Shown: positions 12,930 to 24,100 of the stretch, one piece after another
Layout of the letters: the number at the start of each line of letters is the position of its first letter
Position numbering within the stretch: the first letter of the stretch is position 1
From: Limonium bicolor
Lineage: Eukaryota > Streptophyta > Magnoliopsida > Caryophyllales > Plumbaginaceae
Assembly: GCA_023374045.1 (NCBI GenBank)
Contig: CM041780.1
Span: forward strand, 38,827,030 to 38,891,029
Reading direction: 5' to 3'
DNA length: 64,000 nucleotides
The notes under the pieces: model-generated
Databases searched by the model: none
Told to the model about the DNA's origin: nothing
The model's input: the letters and a program-made list of their open reading frames with translations, nothing else
Translations under genes and position numbers: made by a program

Positions 12930-14881
12930 GGTATACTTATATGGGGCCGGTTTTTAAAGGGGGAGCCAGCTCTCTCACACACACACTAAGTAAGTAAAGA
13001 AAGAAAGAAAAAGAAAGAAAGGAAGGAAAAAGTACAAAAAGCAAAAATACCTCTCTCCTCTCATTTCCCTCTTCTCTCTCTCTTTCTTTTTCCTTTCCCC
13101 ACCGTGAGCCCTCTTCTTCCTCCCCTTTCTACTGACGATTTTGAGCTTCACCAAACAGCCATGGCTTCTCCACCTTCTCTCCCTTGTACAAGCTCCATTA
13201 AAGCTCTAAATGCAAAATAAATTACATATTCTTCTTCTCCTCATCATTCTCTATCTTCCTCTCTTTTCAAAATCTGAAAATGATGAAGTTCATCGCCATG
13301 GGTTTTTCCCATTTGAAGAGAAAATGGCATCAGTTTGTAGCTTGGAGTCTCCTCTCTCTCCTAAGGTAAAAAGTTTCCAAGAAAAACTCATTTTTCTTCA
13401 TCTTTCCCTCTTGGTCGATTTTTGCCCATTCTCATGCCTTGCTTTCTTCTTTGTTTGAGCATGGTATCACCCTTCCAATGGTGGTGGAACCCCCTTCTTG
13501 TTTCAAGGGTGAAAACCCCTCTTAAAACTTCAAAGGTAAACCTAGCTTTGGTGCTTAAGCCCTTTTCATTGAATTAGAATATTTCTAAGGGTTTAGAAGT
13601 TTTATTGATAATCATTTTGTGTTCTTGGATATTGGGTTGGGGGTTGGCAACCCCATTGCCCAATTTGACCGAAATGGAGAGAGGAGAATGAAGGGAGCAA
13701 AAGATGACTCATGAGAATTTAAGGTAAGAAATCCCACCTTAATGCTAATTTTATGTGTTTAAGGATTTAGGATGGGTTGAATTGAATAATAAACCCAAAA
13801 TTATGAGAAATAATGTGTTGGTTGTGTTTAGGAAGAACTTGTGAAATTAATTGTGAATTGAGGACCTTGGAGCCAAATGATTTGAGGCTTGTGTTTATAT
13901 TGTTGTTTAATGAAATTTTGAGGATATAATGTGTGCTGGTAGGACCCTTATGGGTGTGGTTAGTTTAGGATTGGTTTAAGTGGGAACTTGATGAGAGTTG
14001 ATGGTTTGGGACATGTTAGGTTTATGGGGAGGTTATGGTAAAATTTCGGTAGAAAATAAGTGCTTTTAGGTGACTTGGTAAGTGGGAGAACTTAGGTGTT
14101 TAGTTGGGTTGTTTAGAGTTGAGTAACAACCTTGAAGTGGAATTTGGAGAACTAGAAAGAGAAGGATAAAAATCTGTAGCAATTTACATATGAGGAGTTT
14201 AGAAATGCTAGAAAAGAGTTGGTGTTTATAACTTGTGAAACAAGGAGTGAACTTGGGTTTAGATAATGCAATTGTCTAGGAATGAATTGGTTATGATCAA
14301 TAATGATTTGGTGAGGTGGTAGGAGGTTGGAAACCACCAAGAGGAAGTTAGAAGTGCATTAGTGTGCAAAGTGCAAAATGTGAAAGTTGGTAATTGTGAA
14401 ATTGAGCAAGAATTGGGTAGTGCATGTGACCAAGGATTTGAGGTGGTTTAAGGAGTGTTTTGAGGTGTTTAATTATGTAGGAAAATTGTGGAAAGTTTAT
14501 GGAATGATTAGGGGTGGATTAAGGGTTGATTTGGGGTTGAAAAATCCACTAAATAGCAGTTTTTAGCAGGGTCCGGGACCTAGCCCTTGTATAAGGACCC
14601 GGACCGCATCAAAAATAGGCCGAGAGTGAATGCAGGAATTGGTCCGGGACTTAAGTCCAGGACCAAGTCCCGGACCAGGTAAAAAAATCAGCCGAGAGTT
14701 ATGTTTACAGTTGGTCCGGGACTTTGGGTCCGGACCAAGTCCCGAACCACCCCTAGAATTCAACCGTGAGTGTTTTAAAGGGCTCTAAACATGGGGGATT
14801 GATTGGTATTGTTTTAGATGATGTTTAGGAGTTGTTTGGTGACCTTTAAAGGTCCTAAGAAGTGTAAACAAGTTTGGGAAG
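12930..14881 (+). mobile_element. Continuation of LTR3 after the solo LTR
   Basis: The text picks up exactly where 8064 stopped: GGGGCCGGTTTTT and a run of CACACACA that match the corresponding part of the 16838-21150 LTR in reverse complement. It holds purine/pyrimidine-rich microsatellites near 12985-13090, AAGGTAA boxes and the triad array at 14569-14750. It ends at 14881, where the TGTAGACACC unit starts, so the LTR 3' end and any internal region are missing. A short ORF at 13210-13458 has a hydrophobic start but no family resemblance. Confidence 0.7.
14569..14750 (+). repeat. Three tandem hairpin triads, GGTCCGGGACTT type
   Basis: Each unit holds an inverted word (GGTCCGGGACTT) followed by two direct words (AAGTCCAGGACC, AAGTCCCGGACC). 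Units are separated by about 30 bp of AT-rich sequence containing gccgagagt. The build matches the other arrays, but the word is different. Confidence 0.8.
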
Positions 14882-16837
14882 TGTAGACACCAAAAATTCT
14901 CACCCCATAAAGCAAATTCCGAAATCATGCAATAAGAGGGGTCGTCGCCTTTCTTTTTTCAAAACATATCAATGCGCGTGCCGAAACGAAACCATCGTTT
15001 TATGACAAAATTCTTAAATCATTTTTTCAAAGCATTTCAGAAAAACAATTCTTCGAAAATGAATTTCCAATGACAATCCAATTTCAAACTCATCCCTTTT
15101 CATTTTTTTATCTATTCATTTCTTTTTATTGTTCATGGATCATTTTTTCCCATTTATTGTTATATTTTCTTGTCTTTTTTTAGTGTTTGCTTTTACTTCT
15201 ATCATTACTTTTTAGTATTATTCCCATCATTTTATGCATTTATTACTATCATTACTTTTATTATTTTGCTTATACGCTTCTTTGTCTGCTTTTATTATGT
15301 CGTGTTATATGTATATACATAATGAGTTATTTTATTGATTAAATCCTTTCATCTTTACTTTGCATTCTCGTTTTTTAAACATTAGCGTTTTAGGGAGTCT
15401 ATTCAATTTGAGTTATAATTTTTGCATCATTTCTTGCATTCCTGTCTGTTATGGTTTATTTTTTCTTCTTCATCTAGTCAAACCAAATAACCTACCAGTC
15501 AACTTAGTCATGACCCAATCTGCTTCAAAACCAAATAAGGCCCAACCTTCAAGGCCCATTCCACACCCTAGCCTCACTTCAGCTTGACAAAAAGAAAAAC
15601 CCTAGTGACTCTTTACAAAAGACACCGGTCGTCTCTTCTCCGAGGCTAAACTCTCGTTTTTTTTTCTTCTTCTTCTGAAAACAAAATACTCAACAACAGA
15701 ATGAAGAACGAGGCATTTCTGGTCTTCTCCTCATCGACCGCACAACACCTCCAATGGAAAATTTCTTCTTCAACCAAGTTCAGTTGGTCGCCACCGCTTT
15801 CTCCTTTCTTTCTCGATCTCCATCTCAGAACTTCCCTTCTCGTTCTCCATCTTAGAAACCACCATCGCTATCCCTCTTTACCGTTCGATCTCACAAAAAT
15901 ACAACCCCCAATCCCTCTTCTCCTCAAATTCGTTCGCCTCCAGTTACTAATCTCAGGAAACTCTGCACCGAAGTTAGCAGTTCTTCGATAATGATATTCA
16001 CCTCACCTTCTCCTAGCTCTCAATGATACTTGTAATGGGGGGTCCTTCTTCCCTCAATGAAGTTCAAATGCAAAGCTAGATTTATTCTTCCATCTCAACC
16101 ATTATCGTCTGATTTCTACTGATTATTGCCCATTTGGTGTGAATCGTAAGGTTTTTGCTTGCTAACCGTACTAACACCTCTTTTGTTTGTTGATTAATTG
16201 TGAGGTAATGAGGATGGTACATTCCTTCTGCGGTAAGCTCCTTGAGCTCTGTACGATTTGGTCCCCATTTTAATCTATCATTTCTGACGCATTCTGGACC
16301 AGTCGTCTGGAGTAATCTATCTACGATTCGATTATTCTGCTTCTTCGAGATGTATCGGATGTTTTGTGTTAAGGGAGAACCCCACTGACTATGCGAAGCT
16401 CCACTGGGTTAAAATGGGTTCTGGTAATGTTATTGTTTTGGTCTTCTGGAATGATCTGCGTAAGGCACATGTACAAATTGAGAATTTCCTAAATTTTAGG
16501 ATTTCTTGTTCATCTTCTACCACCGATTTCAATTATATATGTTTCTTTGATATCCGGGGTGTACCGTTGTACGCACGTCCCACCTGATTTCTTCATGAGT
16601 TTGGAACTGATTTGTTAATCTCTTATCTGTTTAGCAATTTCTGCTGCTAATAATGCGAGTTGGTTGCTGAATTATAGTGTGACTTATTACGACTCATTAA
16701 CCGATATTTCCTTGGTGTTACAAGTGTTGCCAATTAATTTGACACAGGATTTGGACAGAAACATGTTGTCGGCCCCTTATGCCATATGTTGCTTGCTTGC
16801 CTGATGAATTCGTTGGGATTTGAACGCCTCGATATCC
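14882..16837 (+). mobile_element. Left part of an LTR-like unit starting TGTAGACACC
   Basis: TGTAGACACC followed by a C-rich motif is a common start of plant gypsy LTRs. The unit is interrupted at 16837 and resumes at 31305. It contains T-rich stretches, a leader-like AAACCCTAG segment (15595-15605) and a CT-rich stretch. An ORF at 15701-15991 is Ser/Leu-rich with no family match. The family is not assigned. Confidence 0.5.
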
Positions 16838-19800
16838 TGTAACACCCCTACTATTAATTCAATCATTACCGTCCAATCTCCTCGTGCTTCCCGAGTCACA
16901 CAGCGGATACATACTTACATACATCGGGTGATACAACGCCGTTAGTCACCCACGTGACTAACAAGGCTACTACTGCTACATATAGCATCGGTCTGATGGA
17001 CCGGAATATCCGAGTACTACTTAGTACAATACATACCCTCATTACATACCGGATACTACAATACTCCATTCGATACATTACTCCATTCAATACCATACTC
17101 CATTCAATACAATACTCCACAACTCCGTACAAGATAATACACTACGCATACCGAGTTTACTAGGTTCCAAAATCAATACAGTACTTCTCCCAAATTCATA
17201 CACACTTACTAGGAATCAATCTGCTACCCATTCCTCACAAACTAGATACTTCTAATTACAAGGCGCGCCACCGGTCTCTTACCTTGACCGTATTCGCTCC
17301 GGGTACCTGCACACTAAAAACGTTCCCCCGAGGGGGGTCAGCTTTCGCTGAATATGATAACCGCATACCCCGCGTACTAGCGAGGGTACGCCGACCATTT
17401 GGTCGAATACATGCAATTCATTTGCAATACATACATACATTCATACATACATACATGCTTTCATTCACGATATTACAATACTACACAAGATATACATACA
17501 TACGTACAGTACCATACATGCTTGGAAGACAATACAAGTCAACCGATACTTACTTACCATCTTCCAGAATGCACATACACAATACATACCCATTACATAT
17601 CCAATACGCGATACGGAGATACACTTCTCCAATACATACAAAGTCCAGTTAGCTTCATTACACACCCGGTTTAATCGGGTGTTCGATACTCTTTTACTTC
17701 CGGTCAATGACTTCAATAGTCAAGACCGATACACATACAATACTTACTTCTTACATACTTTACTTCCAGTTAAGTCGGTATGACCTCCGGGCAGGGATTA
17801 CTACATCCCACCACCGGGCTTTAGGGTGGCCCACTAATCCAGGATGCTACCCATTCAAGGGAATTGGTCCAAGGGAAAGATTATAGCCAGGATTCGGATC
17901 CAACCTCTTGTGTTTCCTTATCCTCACGTGTGGCCGAAACTATATCGGACTTCTACTCATTCCATTTACTCATTACTCAAGTTAGGAGTTAGAATGTTAG
18001 GAATTAGTAGAAGTCAATACTTCACTTCCATACATACATACAATACTCAAGTACACAATACTTACACATACTTCTCAATTCCATTCATTCATTTCATGAA
18101 TTATACAAACTAATTGTTCAAAGAAATACAACAAGAACAGATAGTTCAAACACAGTTAAGTGCATTATAAATCCGATTCGTGCATTTATCTTATTGGTGA
18201 TCACATAAGCACACAAATCGGGGTAACCAGGTTAGGATACAGAGCATGAAGAAATCATACCGTTCACCGTTGTATCCGCACTACCGGCTCCTTCGAGGAT
18301 CAACTATTGGATTCCTATACATACATGAAGTAGTATGATCAATGGTCTATTATTGATCTAACTTACTCCTTCATTGATATTCTCAATGTTTACTTACTAC
18401 TCCTTTACATTCATACTTGGTTATAAAACCATTCTTTTCTTATTACTTCTTAAGCTTGCTTCCTTACTCATTTACTTACTTTCTTACCATTACTACTTCA
18501 TTAATGGTGTGTTACTACATATATATGCATATGTGTATATAGGCATATATACATGTATATATGATTACTATAATCATATAATTAAAACAATTTTTTTTAC
18601 TCGACCGGACTTGCGACCGACCTTGCAAGTCCGGTCCATTCCAGTAGGTTACATCGTGTGAAAATTCCAGGGCCGACCGACCTTGCAAGTCCGGTCCCAA
18701 GGTCGGTCCATTCCAGTAAGTTTCGTATTTGAAAATTTTAGCCCGACCGACCTTGCAAGTCCGGTCGCAAGGTCGGTCCATTCCAGTAGCTTGCATTACG
18801 GGAATTTTTCTGGCCGACCGAACTTGCAAGTCCGGTCGCAAGGTCGGTCGACTCCAGAAGGTTTCCCGTCTTGTAAATCTGGGCTCGACCGACCTTGCAA
18901 GTTCGGTCCTAAGGTCGGTCCGGCCCAGTACTTCAGTTTTAAAATCTGTTTTTGGGTGTTTTCTTTACCCATTGTTTCCCCAATCTTGACCAATACTTTC
19001 CCACATGTTTACCACTCATTTAGATGTTCTAAATCACCTTAGTTCATACACCAAACTTGCTACTCAATCCTTACATTCACTTACACATTTTCCCTCACTT
19101 CTTCTCAACACTTATACTAGTTCCCTTTCACCAATGCTACAGATTTTGCTCTTTCCTCAAATGCTACAGATTTTCAACCTAACCTTTATCATTCAATACT
19201 CTTACTACCAATACCACTACTAATATCCTCATTACATTACCTTCCACTCAATCCTTCCCATTATCTAGCTCCTTTCAAAATCTGTCACAAAGTGGTTTAC
19301 TTCACACTTTAGGCTCTCCAAGCACACCTAGTTTCTCCTAGTTCCTCCAATGCATTATACTACTTCTTGCTACAGATTTTACACTTTCACATACTCATAC
19401 CACAAGTACCAATCCATAGTTACTAAATATCTCCACTAACTTCAATACACACCTTGGTTCTCCCATTCACCAAGTCATCCATAATTGTACATATTCCTAC
19501 CAAAATTTTGCCATAGCTCATCTACTTTTCTTACTTAGCCACACATACACCTTCTTACCAAATTCATGCCTATTCTAGCCACACCCATACAAGGGTCCTA
19601 CCAGCAATCAATACAATACCAATTCATCAGTACTTCCTCAATCCACAATATTAATACACATACACATTACATTTGGCTCCAAAGCCTACAATTCAAATAC
19701 TTGCTCCTAAATACTTGAACTTCACAATCCTTAATACTAATACAAGGTTTGGGGTTCTTTAAATATTTTACCCATTCCCATTACTCTAATGCAATAGAAT

Positions 19801-21150
19801 TTAACATTAGGAAAGAGCTCTTACCTTGAGCTTATACTCCCTTCTTTCTTTCACCTTTTCCTCCTTCTTCCTTTCTTGCCTCAAAATCGGCTACATGGGG
19901 AATGGAGTTGCCAAACTCCATTCCCATCACCCAATGTACACAAAATAAGTGCAATTAAAATGCTAACCCTTAAATTAACACTAATTCATTGGAGTGTTTA
20001 GAATACAAATTCTAGGGTTTACCTTTGGAGTGTTTTAGGAGGGGTTTTAGCCCTTAGTTCAAGAAGGTGATTCCACCACCATTGCAAGGTTGATATTATG
20101 CTCAAAGAGAGAGAGAGAGAACAAGGCATTACACAAGGGTAAAAATCGGCTACCAAAGGAGATGAAGAAAACTTAAGGTTTTCATGGAGATTTTTACCTT
20201 GTTGGAAAGAGGAGACTCCAAGCTCCATAATGGTGTGCTTTTCTCTTTGAATGGGGTATACCCACGAAAATGAACTTCCTCATTTTGAAATTCCAAAAAG
20301 AGGGAAGTGTAGAGGAGAGTGAGGGGAGTTCAAATATGTAGTTATTTTTGTGGTTGGAGCTCAAATGGAGGTAGAGCAAGGAGGAGAAGATGAGGTTGCC
20401 ATTGGAGCTCTTGTGGAGCTTTCAAAATCGCAGCCCAAGGGAGGAGGAAGAGGGAGAGTACGGTGGGGAGAAGGAAGGAAAGAGAGGGGTGAGTGAGATG
20501 AGAGAGTGAGGTGAGAGAAGGGTAAGTACCCCTTTTACTTTATCACTTTTAGCTTTTTGCTCTCTTATTTAATTAGCTAGTTACATGTGTGTGTGAGGGA
20601 GTTATTTGACTGACAAAAACCGGCCTCCACTGTTATACTAGCTGGAGCGTTTTTCGTCTTTTACAGAAAACGCTCGTTATTTTACCCGGTTTAGGTACTA
20701 TTCACTAACCGGGCCCGTTTTCCGGGATTTCCTCGTTTCTTTTTTTTTATTGGTTATTAAGCTTCCATAAATGCTTAATAACTATTATTTAATGATTCAT
20801 AATTTTTACGGGTCTGTTTGACCACTTAAAGTCACGTTTTCGGGTTTCCTCGAAAAACGTGCGCTAAAGCTCTTTTAGCGTTTTAATACATTTCTTGGAT
20901 CCGTTTTCTTCGGGAATCGTTCCCAAACATTATTTAGGTCTTATTAAACCTTTAGAATCCATATAATACGCTAACCGAGGTCTCATACCTCCTATGGTTA
21001 TTTAACGCTTATTTAGCGTTTTTCGCTTTTTAAGCGTTTCTTTATTTCTTTCGGATTTATTTTCCCTTACCAATACTTCTTAATCATTATTAGACTCTTA
21101 AATACCTATTCGGATAATTTAATCGCCATATATAAGGTCGGGGTATTTCA
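16838..21150 (-). mobile_element. 3' LTR of the 14.5 kb element
   Basis: It runs TGTAACACCCC to GGGGTATTTCA on the plus strand. It contains many ATACATAC runs near its 3' end (16900-17700), the C-run/G-run hairpin (17300-17352), the triad array (18601-18928), a GA microsatellite (20106-20120) and the conserved CCGGTTTAGG and AAACGCTCG blocks near its 5' end. The ORFs that recur in both LTRs (such as 17844-18113 and 28005-28274) are copies of the same noncoding DNA. Confidence 0.9.
18601..18928 (-). repeat. Five tandem hairpin triads, AAGGTCGGTCC type
   Basis: The units have a period of about 70 bp. Most have GACCGACCTTG, AAGTCCGGTC and AAGGTCGGTCC words followed by CCATTCCAG. The first unit is shortened. 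They are almost identical to 28764-29090 in the partner LTR. Confidence 0.85.
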
Positions 21151-21166
21151 ATCTACCCCCCTTAAG
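21151..21166 (-). other. Polypurine tract of the 14.5 kb element
   Basis: The minus strand reads AAGGGGGGTAGAT directly before the 3' LTR start TGAAATACCCC. This is the usual place and composition for the plus-strand primer of reverse transcription. Confidence 0.8.
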
Positions 21167-24100
21167 AACTTTGTCCTCAAAGTTGTTCGAGGTTTTGGGA
21201 TTACTATACTTACTCCTTTATACTTGTCTAGTGCCAACGTCATACATCCTTCCTCCTTACGATTCCCAAATCCATCCCTCAAGGTTCCTACATACCATAC
21301 TATACCAATCTACAATAGTTACTCCAATCCGCACTACTACTAACTATCCGGTTCCTCATTACCAAGCTCATACATACATACAGTGCAAAGCTATCCCCCA
21401 AAGCAATGCAATACACATACAATCCCTCAGGCACCAAGGTCATCTAGACACAGGACTCCTCTATGTCCCGCTGCCCTTGGAATAATACAACATACTACCT
21501 TACTATCTTCTTCGGTACACCCTTCTAGCAGATCCTCATTCTCCATACTAAAGGAAATTCTTTCACTACTACCAATTAAAATTTTCTAAAACACACAACT
21601 TCAAATTCCAATTTATATCATTACTTCTATCCTATGTGATTCTTGTGACCACTTAAGGGGAGCTTCAAGAATCGTTCAACCCTGATGTGATCAGCATCAG
21701 TGTTGAACTATCTTTCCACCCCAATTTGTGTTCGGTTTCCCTCGATCTGATCAGGATCAAGTTCGACTTCCCACATCAGTTTCAAGCAAACAGATAATTC
21801 AATCATCTTCATTTTCTACCTTTTTACTCTTCCTAGTCATAATTACAATTTCATACAACTCCAAAGGATGGAATCCAGTCCATCAACCATTCTCAATCTA
21901 CTTCCCAAATACTTTCCTCGGAATTCGATGCCTAAGTGCTCATTTCATTACCCTTCTCCACTTTCTTCTGTTGCCCTCTATTATCTCTACTATTCGGACT
22001 AGGGAATACCGTACTCATGAAATTCAGCTGTCCTCAATTTACTTCCAATAACGTACTCACGAATACACCACTCGTGGTTACATTCCTCTACTACTCATAG
22101 TCAATTCGTACTACTTCTTTAAGAATACAATACTTGTGGAGCTCCGTCCACTACTCATTCTCGATTGTATCAAGACAATCACCTAGGGAGTTCAATTTCC
22201 TCTAGGTTCTACATCGGTTTTATACCGACTCTTGCATTGTAGTGCCATGTCTAACTTCAAATAGACACCCACTACAGGGATTATCATTTCCCCAAGAGTT
22301 ACTCTACTCCTCTTTACTAATACTTTTACACTGGGGTTACAAGATGGGTATATTCAACCTATGGTATTCGCATCTCTCGTGATTAATTACCACAGTTACC
22401 ATATGAATGAATACGTATGTTTATTTAACATAAGTACCAATCATTAAATAAATTCTCATTTGTGCTATGCACATTACAGTTTCTGTGTTTTGTCATGAAA
22501 CTTACATTAAGCGGTTTTCGCTCTACCCCCCTTAAAAGGGATTACGCCCACGTAATCTACCATATGTTACTATTAAACATTGGTTTACTCGATTTGGGCA
22601 ATCTGAAGCGTTTAGCTTCATTACGATATACTATACAATGCTCTGGTCAAAGGGTCTTAACCATACCAATGGTTTAGTCTTGCACCGAGGACTCCTATAT
22701 GAGTTTATTTAACTCATAATTAATTCTGTTCTAGCCTATTAGGCTTCAAGGCATTAATAGCCATTCTTTCATACTTGCTAGGTGTATTACATTTCCTAGC
22801 TAGGGCCCACTAGCTTCTGCTGCGCGACCCTGATAACTTGGGTTACTCACCCTTCATGTTATCCTTAATGTGCTATACATCACCTTTTATCCCTCTATTG
22901 TGGAAATAAGGTTTACTAACAGTGTGGTATTCTTTTACCGCTGCTTGAACTCAATGAGTTTTAGATTGTAACCAGCTCTCTGGTAATCTATTATACATAT
23001 TATTCGTACTCCCACGATTATTCACTAAGTTCCTCCGACTTGTTGTCGGGCGAGGTTAAGTCACTACCTAGTTGCAGTGCTTCCTCTGTTGCCACTAGCT
23101 TCTGAATAATACCAGTTCTTCTGGTTCAGTACAAGTGTTCTTTGCTTGTATGACCTTGCATTCTCAATGCGTCGGTCCGAGTGACTTTCTTCAGTCTTCT
23201 TTCACCTTTTATTCCAATGGAATTCACATCTTGTGATTGTTAGTGTGCTTACACTTTTCGTGCTTCTTTGGCCTTAGGCCGCACGGTTTGTTGCTAAGCT
23301 TGCTTGACTGGCTTATGCCATGTTGTTGGTGAAAGAAGGGTTTACTACGGTTTACATTTCCATATTCCTAGCTATCGCATTAGATCATTACTGCGCGAGT
23401 GCAATACCAAAACACTCAGTCATACAGAGTGCAGAGGCGTAAACGCTTGGCAGTGAATTACTTATGTGATAGGGATGAATATTTCTGCTTGTCATCTCAT
23501 GCTTATACTTCGTGTCCTTGCTTAACTACTTCCTCATAGCGGTCGCTTATTGCGCACCGTATTCTCACTCATTATACAACATCGTTCTACCGATTTCGTT
23601 ACTGTGGTAGTTTGTCTTTACTCATTGCCATTGTCATTGGCACCATTTCCTTATGGTGTGAATACACTAGGAGGTTCCTAGTTCACGTATATGACGGTCG
23701 TCGTAGCATACCGCAATACCATTATCTTCCCCTTGTGGGGATGTTTTATTTCAGTTTAGGTTTCATGTGTAGGTTAGCTTACCTCGCATTACTTCCTCAT
23801 TCACGATATAGTTTGCCAAATAACTTGGTTGACCAAGGATGAAGTGGTTTATCGGGTTACAAGCTCTCTTGAGCGCCGGTCATTCATGGTGTGCAATGTG
23901 CACACTCATTGATTGTTTTTGACAATTACTGTCTCCATGGTGCTGAGCATTGACCATAGGCTCTAGCTATGCGGTTTTACTTTTGCATGTACATTACCGG
24001 GACATCCCCAAAACTTCAAGGGTTTTCTGGTCCCGTTCTCCAATTAAAGAGTATTCTATCACAGGTAGGTGAAAGTTCCCGTTGAGGGGTGTGTTTCCAC

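Noticed and set aside
13210..13458. Small secreted protein gene (82 codons with hydrophobic start)
   Set aside because: It is located inside LTR3, has no family resemblance and no sign of conservation in related LTRs.
15701..15991. 96-codon ORF as a host gene interrupted by the 14.5 kb element
   Set aside because: It is Ser/Leu-rich low-complexity sequence inside an LTR-like unit, with no domain and no continuation across the insertion.
17300..17352. Bacterial-type terminator (GC stem with T run)
   Set aside because: The context is a plant LTR. The shape alone is not evidence of this function in a nuclear genome.
17284..17674. Overlapping ORFs of 90-122 codons, also present at 27559-27944
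   Set aside because: They are the same LTR DNA in two copies, rich in ATACATAC runs, and open in several frames at once. The second copy reflects LTR duplication, not selection.
18601..18928. CRISPR-like array of regularly spaced repeats
   Set aside because: Repeats lie in plant LTRs, the parts between them are themselves related, and no cas gene exists. They are hairpin modules of retroelements.
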